Assembly (NCBI GenBank): GCA_002633005.1
Contig: NMRA01000563.1
Span: forward strand, 186,001-250,000
Reading direction: 5' to 3'
DNA: 64,000 nucleotides
From: Phoronis australis
Taxonomy: Eukaryota; Phoronida; Phoronidae
The notes below the pieces were generated by a model. The model was not told where the DNA came from. It ran no database searches and saw only the letters and a program-made list of their open reading frames with translations. Position 1 is the stretch's first letter; the number at the start of each line of letters is the position of its first letter. Below, piece after piece: positions 24,858 to 34,231 of this stretch. Made by a program: the position numbers and the translations under genes.

Positions 24858-25073
24858 ATGGCGGCGAGTAAAAAGCGAGACAAAGGCAGAGATTATTTTG
24901 ATACATTAACAGGCGATGCAAAGCAGAGAAGATCGGAGACATAGGCAGATACCCATACTTAATTCCCAAGGCGGAACTTAGCACCGATGAAGCGGTTTTT
25001 CCGAGCGTCACGAATCCAGACATTGTTATATACCTGTAGTATGCTCCCAGTCCGCATTCACGCGAGGAGTTAA
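24858..25073 (+). pseudogene. Broken 5' exon of a transposon-associated protein, split by a TTAA element
   Basis: An ATG in good context opens MAASKKRDKGRDYFDTLTG, but the frame stops after 28 codons. Shifted frame then reads IGRYPYLIPKAELSTDEAV, FPSVTNPDIVIYL, a TAG at 25037-25039, and YAPSPHSREELK. From memory this order (RDYFDTLTGDAK, DPYxLP, PSVTYPDIVNYL, EELKAYKSLEAY) resembles the N-terminal part of multicopy uncharacterised proteins in marine invertebrates, some with SWIM zinc-finger and YqaJ-like domains; a database search is needed. It has one frameshift near 24925 and one nonsense codon. The element at 25074-26563 inserted at the TTAA inside the GAG-TTA-AAG codons, so the fragment predates that insertion. 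Convergent with the THAP exon at 26845-27061; both may belong to one older element. Confidence 0.6.
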
Positions 25074-26563
25074 AGGCGAAGGCAACCTTTTTTCATGTCA
25101 TTTTGAGCAAAAACAAAGTTCTTTGGTTATCCTAGACATATTTTTCACTAAATTACAGGTTTTCGTAAATTAATTAATTACTCGTCCTCTACTCCGGAAG
25201 TGACGTTTTGGGAGGCAAGAATTTCGCACCCGAATTTGGTTCTGCGTTGAGTTTACTGTGAGGATCTGTACTACTTTTGTTGTCGTGCTGTTTTTTAAAA
25301 TTGTCGTCACCACTTCCCATAGAGGAGTATGTTGCGACAAGCTAGGTTGTTAGAGAAGTCAATTACGTTGGATTTAGGGATTGTTTAGTTTGTGTTAATT
25401 TGACGGGCTGGAGTCGGTGACCCATATCACAGTGACAGTAGTGACGTGAGTAATGGAGACATTGTTCATAGCAGTGGTGACGAGGAATTTTTTCACGGAC
25501 AGTCAGTGGGTGGGTATAAGTTTGAGCCCGAGTATAATGAGGCGCGAGTACGCACAGGCACAACTGTCCCACTTGCCCGAGTGTCCCGCGACACACTTCC
25601 ACTGAGCACCCAAACTGCTTACATCCGCCGTGTGACTCTCTCGCCACACACATGGCACCTTCTAGAAGTAGCTACAATACCTTAGACAAGTCCGCAATAA
25701 ACTTATCAAAGTTTAGCTCACCGATCTGTTCACTGGACGACCAACTGTCCTCTTTACTGGGTACCGAACTGGGCCTCTATTCACTCCCACTACTCAATAT
25801 CGCTGCAGGGCTGCTTACAGGCTCTGGGCTAGAGACAACAGCACAGGGCGAATCACTGCTAGTCCCGGAATTGCACGCTCTGGGGCTACGTTTGGAGGCA
25901 CGGGTGACAGTAGATGAAGTGCCTCCAGTCACTGTAGTGGCTACAGCTCGCGAGGCTTCTCGCTTCAAAAGTGCACTTCTCTGGGGGGGCGACGGAGCAC
26001 TGCCAGGAATCAACCGCGACGGTATGGCACCCTTCATCAGGCTTCGTTTCGCAGGTACCTTCATCAAGTCAGCGTACATATCTCCCTCGTTATCTGACGA
26101 CAGAAAATGGTTGCCACACACTAGGTAACCCTCCACTGCTTCGAACGTTGCGTGGACGGGTAACGGTGCGTTACCCGAACGGGCCAAGTACTGACGGCGA
26201 AGTGTGTCATCCTTCGGAAAGCGATGCAAAGCCGGGTATTCCCAAAGCGCGCGTGAGACGATAATGAGTACATCCCGGGACGCAGCAACAGTGTGGCATG
26301 TTGACTGACTCGTAAACAAAAACAAACAACGACCGGACATATCACAACTAAGGTAGACCAATGACTGACTCTTCAGCTCTCACATTCAGACCAAATGAAA
26401 AGAAATTGGCGCGAAATTCTTGCCTCCCAAAACGTCACTTCCGGAGTAAAGACAGGCAATTAAATAAATTACGAAAAGCTGTAATTAAGTGAAAAATATG
26501 TTTAGGATAATCAACGAACCTTATTTTTGTTGAAAATGACATAAAAAAAGGTTGCCTTCGCCT
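25074..26563 (-). mobile_element. Kolobok-like DNA transposon, THAP-bearing, TTAA duplication (element 1)
   Basis: A 1490-bp element with terminal inverted repeats of about 154 bp (25074-25227 and 26411-26563) beginning AGGCGAAGGCAACC. TTAA flanks both ends (25070-25073, 26564-26567). It contains a broken THAP-domain gene on the minus strand. TTAA duplication together with a THAP protein is, as I recall, the signature of the Kolobok superfamily; piggyBac also uses TTAA but does not carry THAP. No transposase catalytic domain is recognisable, so this copy is non-autonomous. TIRs differ at about 10-15% of positions, so it is not recent. Interior is more GC-rich than the surroundings. Confidence 0.85.
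25672..26299 (-). pseudogene. THAP-domain protein gene of element 1 (frameshift and nonsense)
   Basis: THAP domains are C2CH zinc-binding DNA-binding modules of transposases and host regulators. The start MPHCCCVPGCTHYRLTRALG gives the first Cys pair. Near 26235-26250 the frame shifts by one base and continues YPALHRFPKDDTLRRQYL, later LVCGNHF (the Cys-x2-His pair) and KGAIPSRL, equivalent to the conserved AVPTIF end of THAP domains. The Trp usual after the FP motif is Tyr. A Ser/Thr/Pro-rich tail follows. A TAG at 25777-25779 interrupts the frame, yet codons beyond it stay coding-like (PSKEDSWSSS, then GELNFDKFIADLSKVL) until TAG at 25672-25674. About 206 residues in the undamaged ancestor. 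Plus-strand ORF 25652-26128 is its antisense shadow. Confidence 0.8.
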
Positions 26564-26567
26564 TTAA

Positions 26568-26844
26568 AGGTCTTTAAAATGCGTAATATTAATAAAATAA
26601 TGTTGATTTTTATGTATTTGTCGTCAAAACGAAATAATCCTTTTCCATATGACCAACTTCAAACAGCACGACCATAACAGACTGACTCAAATGTTTTGAG
26701 TCTGTTTACAACTAGGTAACCTATCTGACAAGTTCGCTCACCCTCAGACCACACTACAGGGTAACAGAAATACTCCAGCGAAAACAAGCACAAAGTCAAA
26801 GGAGAATTGGTATAATTTAAAAAAAAATAATAAAAATTCCTCAC
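26568..26844 (-). other. Sequence between element 1 and the THAP exon
   Basis: Probably intron or 3' part of the gene starting at 27061 (minus strand). AT-rich, with A- and T-runs at 26817-26836. No further exon recognised before the element boundary. Confidence 0.4.
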
Positions 26845-27061
26845 CATTCACGAAGCGATCGGAGCAAACACGAGTGAACTCGCAACTGCTTGGTTTGATA
26901 TCGGATCTAGCAATGTTTGAGAACCACTCTTGCCAACTTTCTTTCGTTGATTCGTGCGTTTTACCACCTTGGGTTTTAATAATTTTGGGCACCCTGAAAA
27001 ACGATTTCTTGTCCCTGCCAGCTCTGTTGGAACAACCGAAAACAGCACAACAAGTAGGCAT
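26845..27061 (-). CDS. THAP-domain first exon, zinc-ligand His replaced by Arg
   Basis: ATG at 27061 opens MPTCCAVFGCSNRAGRDKKS, continuing FFRVPKI, ESWQEWFSNI and FTRVCSDRFVN: 72 codons plus one base, then the donor GTGAGG. The first Cys pair (CCAVFGC), FRVP, and the conserved Trp are typical of a THAP domain. The second pair should be Cys-x2-His, but the His codon position is CGC (Arg), one transition from CAC. With a zinc ligand lost the domain is unlikely to fold normally, so this is either a degenerate transposon gene or an unusual variant. The frame is otherwise intact. The exon ends in phase 1 after FVN, the same place as the THAP remnant at 36324-36530. It begins just 10 bp inside the CTATAG-core repeat at 27071. 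Downstream exons not found. Confidence 0.72.
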
Positions 27062-27070
27062 ATTTCATAA

Positions 27071-27125
27071 GCGGTGCACCATAGGGGGCTGGGGGGCTAT
27101 AGCCCCCCACTTTTTTCAGTGCTGC
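27071..27125 (-). repeat. GGGGGCTATAGCCCCC-type repeat, copy 3 (inverted)
   Basis: Reverse complement of the blocks at 24153 and 24228, with the best-kept palindromic core (GGGGGGCTATAGCCCCCC). It lies directly upstream of the ATG of the THAP exon, as expected for the terminus of a mobile element whose gene starts at its edge. Confidence 0.78.
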
Positions 27126-27177
27126 GCCTCCCATGTATCTACTAACGTAGTGACCGTAAACCCGACGTACTCAGCCC

Positions 27178-28549
27178 CACAGGCGTCCTCAGCTTCTGAT
27201 CGTCCACAATGCACTATATATAATACTACAAGGTATAATTTTTCGGACTAAAAATTCCACGGGTGCTTCACTTCAGCCGCCCATAGCAAACACAAAGGTC
27301 AATAAATTTACACAAAACAGAGGTTCAACAAACCGTGAAGAATTGTTCTTTCTCCCAATGCCATTTACGGTATCCTGCTCCACCGAGTTCGCAAGAAATT
27401 CACGGTCAAAGCACAAACATGTTCCCAAAAACCCACGCATCGAGCCTCCTTGGACGGTTCGAGGTCAAGGACACTATGGAATTAGGAGGCACTGAACAGT
27501 TCCCAAAGGGGTTTGCCTGTCAGAACACACGTCAATGCACTCTTCACCCTTTCTTCACTTTGTCAAAAACTGCATGCAAATGAGGAAATGTTTTGAGTCA
27601 TTTCACATCACAAGCCCTACAGATGAGCACAGAAACTTTATTCTATCTTGTATTTTTGACCCTTTCCCTCCCAGTGGAAACCAAGCTGAACCAAGAAAAA
27701 TGAGGGCAAAAAATGCAAAATTGGCACTTTTCACCCTAAAATCACCACTTTCCTGCCGATGCTCGACTAAAGCCAACATTAGATTCCGAAAGCAAATTTC
27801 CTACCGATTCCAAAAATGTGGTCCAAAAGTACTGTCAACCAACTAGTTTTTTTTGCAAATCTGGCTTGTTTGAGGGCTACCTGAAATCGCGGCCAATTTC
27901 TCAGCTGCTACACAGCAATGCACAACTGCAACAGGGGGCCACCATCTTGAAGAAGAGTGCAGCTACAGCCGAGAAACTGGCCTTTTTTCATTCTCAGCAT
28001 GTTCACAAATACAAAAAGAAAAACACATTCACTTGGCCTACACACAATACCTAACTAAAAATGCCCCCAAAACTGGCCTACCCCTAGATTTTAACATTTC
28101 GGGAGGGGCCGCGGCCGCAGCCTAACTATTCAGTGCCACCTTATCTGATGAGTTACGGATGTACGGCAATTGTCGGTTCATCACGGAAGGTTACGAATGG
28201 TCTGGCTTTATCAATGTCGTGACACTCCGTGACAAATCGGCAATTGCCGTACCGTCCTTGACCTCGAACCGTCCAAGGGGAGGCTCGATGCGTGGGCTTT
28301 TTGGGCACATTTTTGTGCTTTGACCGCGAAGTTGTTGCGATCTCGCTAGAGGAGGAAACCGCGGATGGTATTTCAAGAAAGACTAATTGCTAATGGTTTG
28401 TTGAAACTTTGTTTTGTGTAAATTTGTTTAGTTGTGTGTTTGATATGGACTGCTGAAGTGAAGCACCCGTGGAATTTCTGGTCGGGAGTGTCATACCTTG
28501 TAGTATTAAATAGTGTATTCAGGACGATCAGAAGCTGAGGACGCCTGTG
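27178..28549. mobile_element. 1.37-kb element with about 295-bp terminal inverted repeats
   Basis: The left 295 bp (27178-27472) recur inverted at 28254-28549. Shared blocks include AGGCGTCCTCAGCTTCTGAT, AATTCCACGGGTGCTTCACT, CACGCATCGAGCCTCC and ACGGTTCGAGGTCAAGGAC. The 781-bp interior carries a copy of repeat family C (27860-28143) and a hairpin (GTACGGCAATTG at 28161, CAATTGCCGTAC near 28241). No transposase domain is seen. Terminal sequence does not match a superfamily I know, and the exact boundary and duplication are uncertain because TIR similarity fades toward CTCAGCC on each side. The long arms could form a long hairpin RNA if transcribed. Confidence 0.78.
27860..28143 (+). repeat. 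Dispersed repeat family C, copy 2
   Basis: Copy of 3658-3942 in the opposite orientation, located inside the long-TIR element. Conserved blocks include SAATAE-encoding GCAGCTACAGC, GGCCTACCCCTAGA and GTGCCACCTT. If family C is the internal part of the long-TIR element, the copy at 3658 should be an end-deleted relative. Confidence 0.6.
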
Positions 28550-31500
28550 CTCAGCCCAGTGTTTGTAAACCAAGATGGCGGATCGCAATAGCGCGAGATT
28601 TACTGCATGGGAACACAAAAAATCAGCTGTTCTACCACCGCAAAAGCAGTCCACAGTCCTTATGCCCTGAGTCTACACATTCCGACATTTTGGGATGCGA
28701 TTTCGTATATCATTGTTGACTTTTATGACCAGTGAGTGGTCAAATGTTCACGACACGACTTTCTAGTTTAAGGATCACATTAACCCTAAGTTGCGATTCT
28801 TGTTGAATGAGATAGACTCCTTGAAGTTGTTAATAGGCCGGTGTCTTTAGCAATTATTCTATTAAAATACTGTTAGTAGGCCAGTGTCTTTGCCAATTAT
28901 TCTATTAAAATACTTTTACTATTTAAGTCATGGGATTTGGCTCAGCGGTGCGACTACTATTGCACAATTAGTGACTTTGTTCCTGCCCTACTGCTAATGT
29001 CTGTAAAATTACTTTTCTCGCCGAGAATGTCCCTTTAAAATGGTACACGAAGTCATACACTGCAATCGGATTGTGTAACTTTTAAATTTTATAATATTAT
29101 CAGCAGGAAAACCTAATGTCTCTTGCTGTCATTGATCAAAGATTGCCGTCACCCGGTACTATCCCTTGCTTTACGCCGCGTTAAGATGACCCCGGACGAT
29201 TCTGGTTTAATGACGAGTAACAACGTGCGGAAAGAAGATGAAAGTAGACATTCTGTCGATAATTACATTTGCAAGTCTCCTACGCTGAGTGAAATTCAAC
29301 TCAAAAGACAATCGTTAAAGACGAAGGTGCGAGCCGAGATTGAACTCTAATATCGGAGACGTTGGATTGTACATGCCATAGGCGGATGTAGTGAGGACCG
29401 AAAAAAAAAACGCCGACTGCATGACATTTTTAGGACTGCACGAACATTCTTCCTTCGAAAATTGGGGTTGGATCCCTCCTCTGCGCCAGTGTTATGATGA
29501 AATACAGTTGCTTAATCATAGCTGTTTTACGAAAAAAGGAAGGCTTCAAAGTGAAAGGCGAAGTACAGCCTGCAGCTTGTCAGTGCGCTAACATATGACG
29601 GCTAAAGCACTCTTAATACATTTTATAACTCTATGATACCACGATCAAGCGTTTTAAATTTTCAATGCACTGCTACATTATATCTAACGACAGGACTTCA
29701 TGCAGCTTAGACCCTAATTTCACACAATCACAAACGTGATTCATCATTCAGTTGCCGAGTGAGAACGCCAGTAGATTACTGAGCAGGCCTGTTTGTTTAT
29801 CCACAAGCGTACCTGCTCTTCGAAAACAACATTTCGTTATTTTCCTTTGTTTGAACTGAAATTACAATGAGACGCTTGTAATTGTAATGCTTCTATCATT
29901 GGATGAAACATATGGAGAATTGCCATGCTTCTCTCATTGGCTGAAACATGAGGAGAATTTCTCGCTTACACTGGTCACCTCTCAGATTCCCTTAGTCCCA
30001 GACAACTTTTACGATGTCTATTCAGCACGCCCTTTGTATTGATGTAGATCTGAGCTAATGAAGTGGAAAGGTAATAGCTAGCATTACTGTCTCAACATTG
30101 GTTGTTGTTAATACCCCCAATTTGGTTTTCTCTGACATTTGCAGAGTTATAGCCTGCAACTCTGGAGAGTAGTTTTAACTCATTGGTACATTATAAATAT
30201 TACAAAATGACTAAAAAGGTTATTTTGTTTTTTTCTTTACAAAGGGCCACTTCCCAAAGGAACCATATGTTTCATATTGGATTTCGTTATTTAATTTTTA
30301 ATGCTTCTGCCCACTTGTTTTTTTTTTCTTACCGGGAACGGGTCGATAACTTTTTATCCAACTTGAAGTACCAAAACAGTGGTAGATTTTGATCGCGAGC
30401 GAAACTCAATTAGTTAAGTTCATTGTGAGCCCATCCCTAAACTTTGCACATTACAGGTACACTAAACATTTCACGTGTCATTAAAGTATAATCTTTATTA
30501 GAACTCAAATCATAAAATAGAAACAAAAGTGCAAATATGGTGATACCAAACTGAAGATTTGGAATCTCTGGACAATTTCGGTGGCACTGACCATATAACT
30601 ATTCTAGCTCTTTGTCAGTAATAAAAAAATGAAAAGTGGGCAAAAGTTAAGTACAGCTGTTTCCTGGTCAAAAATCTGGTTAAACGAGATTGAAAGAATA
30701 TTAAAAAATGAATCCTTGTGATATTGTTAACTCTGATCAGCGTTTGTAAATCCACCGAGTATATCAATACGCGCCGTAGTTTATCTTCAATCGTACCCAA
30801 TGGTTGTAGTTTTTAGATTATTAGTTCATCGATTTTTAAAAATCGAAAACCGTACTAGGTTGTTTTTATTTCCAGCTGGGTACCGAAAATTAGTGGTTAA
30901 AGCATTTTGAAAATTCGCCATTATGTACAGTCAGAGATGTTTAATACAGTTTATGGTCGGATAATTACATTTAATTGGGTCTTGCTTGCATCAGGCAATG
31001 CGGTCATCACCATTGCACCTGATTCCGGCGCCGCGCTCTCTTTGATCCTGGTAAAAGCCACTCAGATGGACGAGCGGTGAAAATTCCCGTATATCTTTAG
31101 AAATGCGTGACTTCCTTGTAAGCGTATTATTCACGGTATGAACTTGACAGCCGCAATGGGCCTTGTCTGAAACAATACCAAGAGGCCAGTTCTTTTCAGT
31201 CAACATTAAAAAACTTTTCTAATCCAAGTATTTGACAAAACGACACCGAGTTTGCAACGATATTTGACCTAAATCAAAAGTTGTTTTTATAGAAGGCGCG
31301 AAATAACTGCATCGTTGTTGTGCTAGAACCTCTACACATTATTTAGAAGAGAACATTTTTCGAGGATACTTATCGCAGATTCAAGCCGACAGGTTACTTT
31401 ACAGGTTTCATGAACTTCCCTTGTGGTTACGTTGGAATGATGCTTGCGTGGTATCAATAGATCTAAGAGGAGCTGAAGAGATTCCATGGCAACAACCCTA

Positions 31501-32086
31501 TTTAAAATCTAGCTACAATCGTGGACCAGCTCTAGACCCCAGTCCGGCGGACCTGCAAACACAAAACTCGCGCTACAAATTTCCCATGCGCGCCCTTAAA
31601 CTCCACATACGCGCAGTAAGTGTTCCGTACTCTGCGCAGACTCCATATCCGGAGACCAACTCCAGATCCCCACTCCAGGGTTTGGGTGATGACTCTGTAG
31701 ACGGATGGTAAAAATTGATAAAGTTGGTAGATATCTCAAAACTACACTAATTTGACAATACTCATAACAATATCACTGTCGTCTCATGCTAAATGTCAGC
31801 ACACTACCTGTCCAAGTTTGTGTATCCCTGTTCCGAGAATTACCCTTCACGGCCTCATGAACAGAAGACGAACAGGACGTGTTCATTTCATGCATTGTTA
31901 GTAGTTTCCCTGTAAAAAGCTCCGCCCTCCATTTTTCTATATGTCGTTTTGGTACAGTTTTAATAAAGTGGCACTTTTGTGAAAATACGAAACAACGTGG
32001 ATTTTTACCCACTTCTATTGACGTTACGGTGCTAACCTGCTAGCTCCCGGTGGAATCTATCGTTGGCCAAATTGGTGAACGTTACC

Positions 32087-32335
32087 AACGTAACTTACGC
32101 GCGTACGTTAATTAATGTTTAAAGTGATTGTTTGCGGCGTAAAGTATCATTTAACGGCGTAAAGTAATTATTTGTAGCGTAAAGTAACTTACAGCTGCGT
32201 AAAGTTATTACTTCCGGCATAAATTAAATTTACGTGCGTAATTTACGCACGTAAATAATTAAGTTACATGGGTAAATTTACGTCGCGAATAATTACTTTA
32301 CGCCACTTATAAGAATTAACACACGTAATTTACGT
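32087..32335. repeat. Degenerate GCGTAAAGTAATTA tandem array with palindrome
   Basis: About seven imperfect units of 20-24 bp containing GCGTAAAGTRA are followed by inverted units (TTTACG), so the array flips orientation in the middle. At the flip (32229-32257) are two 14-bp arms that are exact reverse complements around one central T (core TTTACGTGCGTAA). The arrangement allows a cruciform. Not a known element. Confidence 0.75.
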
Positions 32336-33287
32336 AATCCTCCGAGGTTTGTGAGACATCATTCTTACTGGTTTTCCATGTGAAAAGCTTTACACCTTAC
32401 TTAAGTTAAAATGAAACAAGATTGAGATTTGTCCACTTGTCCTGATTGGTGGTCGATTCAACATGAGTTATTTAAGTTGATGGACCTGAGTTTGACGAAT
32501 GATACGGTTAAATTCAACCGAATTTTTGTATGTTGCACATCGGAACAAATCGTAGTTTTTGATCACAAGCGGTGCTGTCAAATTTTCCATATAAGGGAAA
32601 TGTCTTGCCATACCAAATAAGGAGACGTCCTTTGCCTTGTGGGAGAAAAATCGACGAAGTGGCGAGCAGTTGACTAAAAGAAAATGCTTTAATATCAACA
32701 GAAATGAAAAATCTTTACCAACAAACCCTAAAAATACCTGGTGAACGGGTTGAATTCTGTGGCAGAGAACCACTCAATCTGGTCTCCAAGCCTCAAGATG
32801 GCGCTGATCGTTTTAGCCATTAGAGGCTTGGTTGTGGGAAGTACATTCTACGCATTGATTGGCCACTGCCTTGACGTCGTTAAAACAAAGGCAGATTTTA
32901 TTTATTTACACAGGCGCTGTTGATGCCATTCACGAAGCAGAAGGCATTGTTTCGGTTTGTAATAAAGGTTGTTGGCGTATTTATCTTCAATTCTTTTTAT
33001 TAATAGTATCATAGAAATTAATCTGTTCTCGAATGAAAATACATCATTTTTGTAATAATTTATGCTTAAATTGCTGCAATATATTGTTAGTATCACACTG
33101 TAGAAAATTTCAATTTTGATATAACTTTATGTTACTCTTGATATTCCCTCAATTCCCGTAAAAATGGGTCAGAATTCTTCGCTTCCCATAACCAAGCCTC
33201 AAATGGCTAAACCGATCAGCGCCATCTTGAGTCTTGGAAACAATGCTAAGAACCACTTTCAATATTGCAATTTAGACTTTTTATCTG

Positions 33288-33350
33288 ATAATGATGATGA
33301 TGACGACGACGATGAGGACGATGATGATAACGACGAAGACGGTGATGATT
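33288..33350 (+). repeat. (GAT/GAC)n microsatellite
   Basis: Imperfect GAY repeat giving a spurious poly-Asp ORF. Confidence 0.88.
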
Positions 33351-34231
33351 GTACGTGGTGGTGTTGGTGATGATGAAGATGATTATGTTGATAACGGTAA
33401 TAATAATAAATTTAATCACATCAGTAAAACAGACGTGTTCAATGTTACGACTACTTTTATTACTGCCAGAGCTATACGCAGCATAATTACACCAAATTAC
33501 TTCACATTACCCTTTCGTTGGAAAATTGATACTTGCGCCGCAGAAGTCTGCTCTGAAAGTTCTTTGGCTAAGTTTGTAATGCGGTAGTCTTTTTATGACT
33601 TGGAGAAAATGCGGTTACCTGACAAACATCACGTTTTCAAACTTTTGAGGTAATATTATTGTCGTTATCACTGTTATCTCAAAGGCTTCTTTACGTAGTT
33701 TTCGGTTGGCGAAGTAGTTCGTATGTATGTGGTAAACAAATGTCGAGCTAAGCAACACGACATTTTAAAGATGGAATAAACCACACAAGTTCCTATGAAT
33801 CACAATTTTTGCTACTTAGTAATAGTTTTACTGAGAAATCTCTGATGAACTTTAAAAAAAACAACAACAACAAAAAAAACACTTTCGACGTGTTCCTCAA
33901 TTCCTCAATTTCTACTGTCACGGCTTCATTCAAAATACCAACATTAGATTTTATACATAAGATTTAATTTTGAAATAAACTTTTTAATGAATTTCCCGAC
34001 GAATTCGTTCGACGTCTTTTAAGGCACTATAAGTACATACAATAACATCGGTACAGAAGCTGACGAATACTGTACCGTGTGACCGTTACTTCACGTATCA
34101 TTTGACGTGTCTGAGTATGTGTGTTGATATTGCATTTCTTGGGTTGCTAAAGCATTGTTCAGACTGTCTGGATTGATAGCGCGTAATAATTAGACATTCA
34201 AGCAAATCAACTGCCCACCTGACAATAACAA

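Larger units (their letters stand above)
28550..34231. other. Intergenic stretch, mostly unrecognised
   Basis: An ATG in strong context (CCAAGATGGCGG, 28575) opens a 31-codon frame that I cannot place. At 29186-29349 a 54-codon frame (MTPDDSGLMTSNNVRKED, SPTLSEIQLKRQSLKTK) has protein-like composition and a possible donor AAGGTGCGA; it could be a lone 5' exon but no family is recognised. A tandem and palindromic GCGTAAAGTAA array lies at 32087-32335 and a GAY microsatellite at 33288-33350. Nothing else supported. Confidence 0.35.

Noticed and set aside
25652-26128. 158-codon plus-strand ORF
   Set aside because: Antisense shadow of the THAP gene, whose zinc-ligand pattern and conserved end are on the minus strand.
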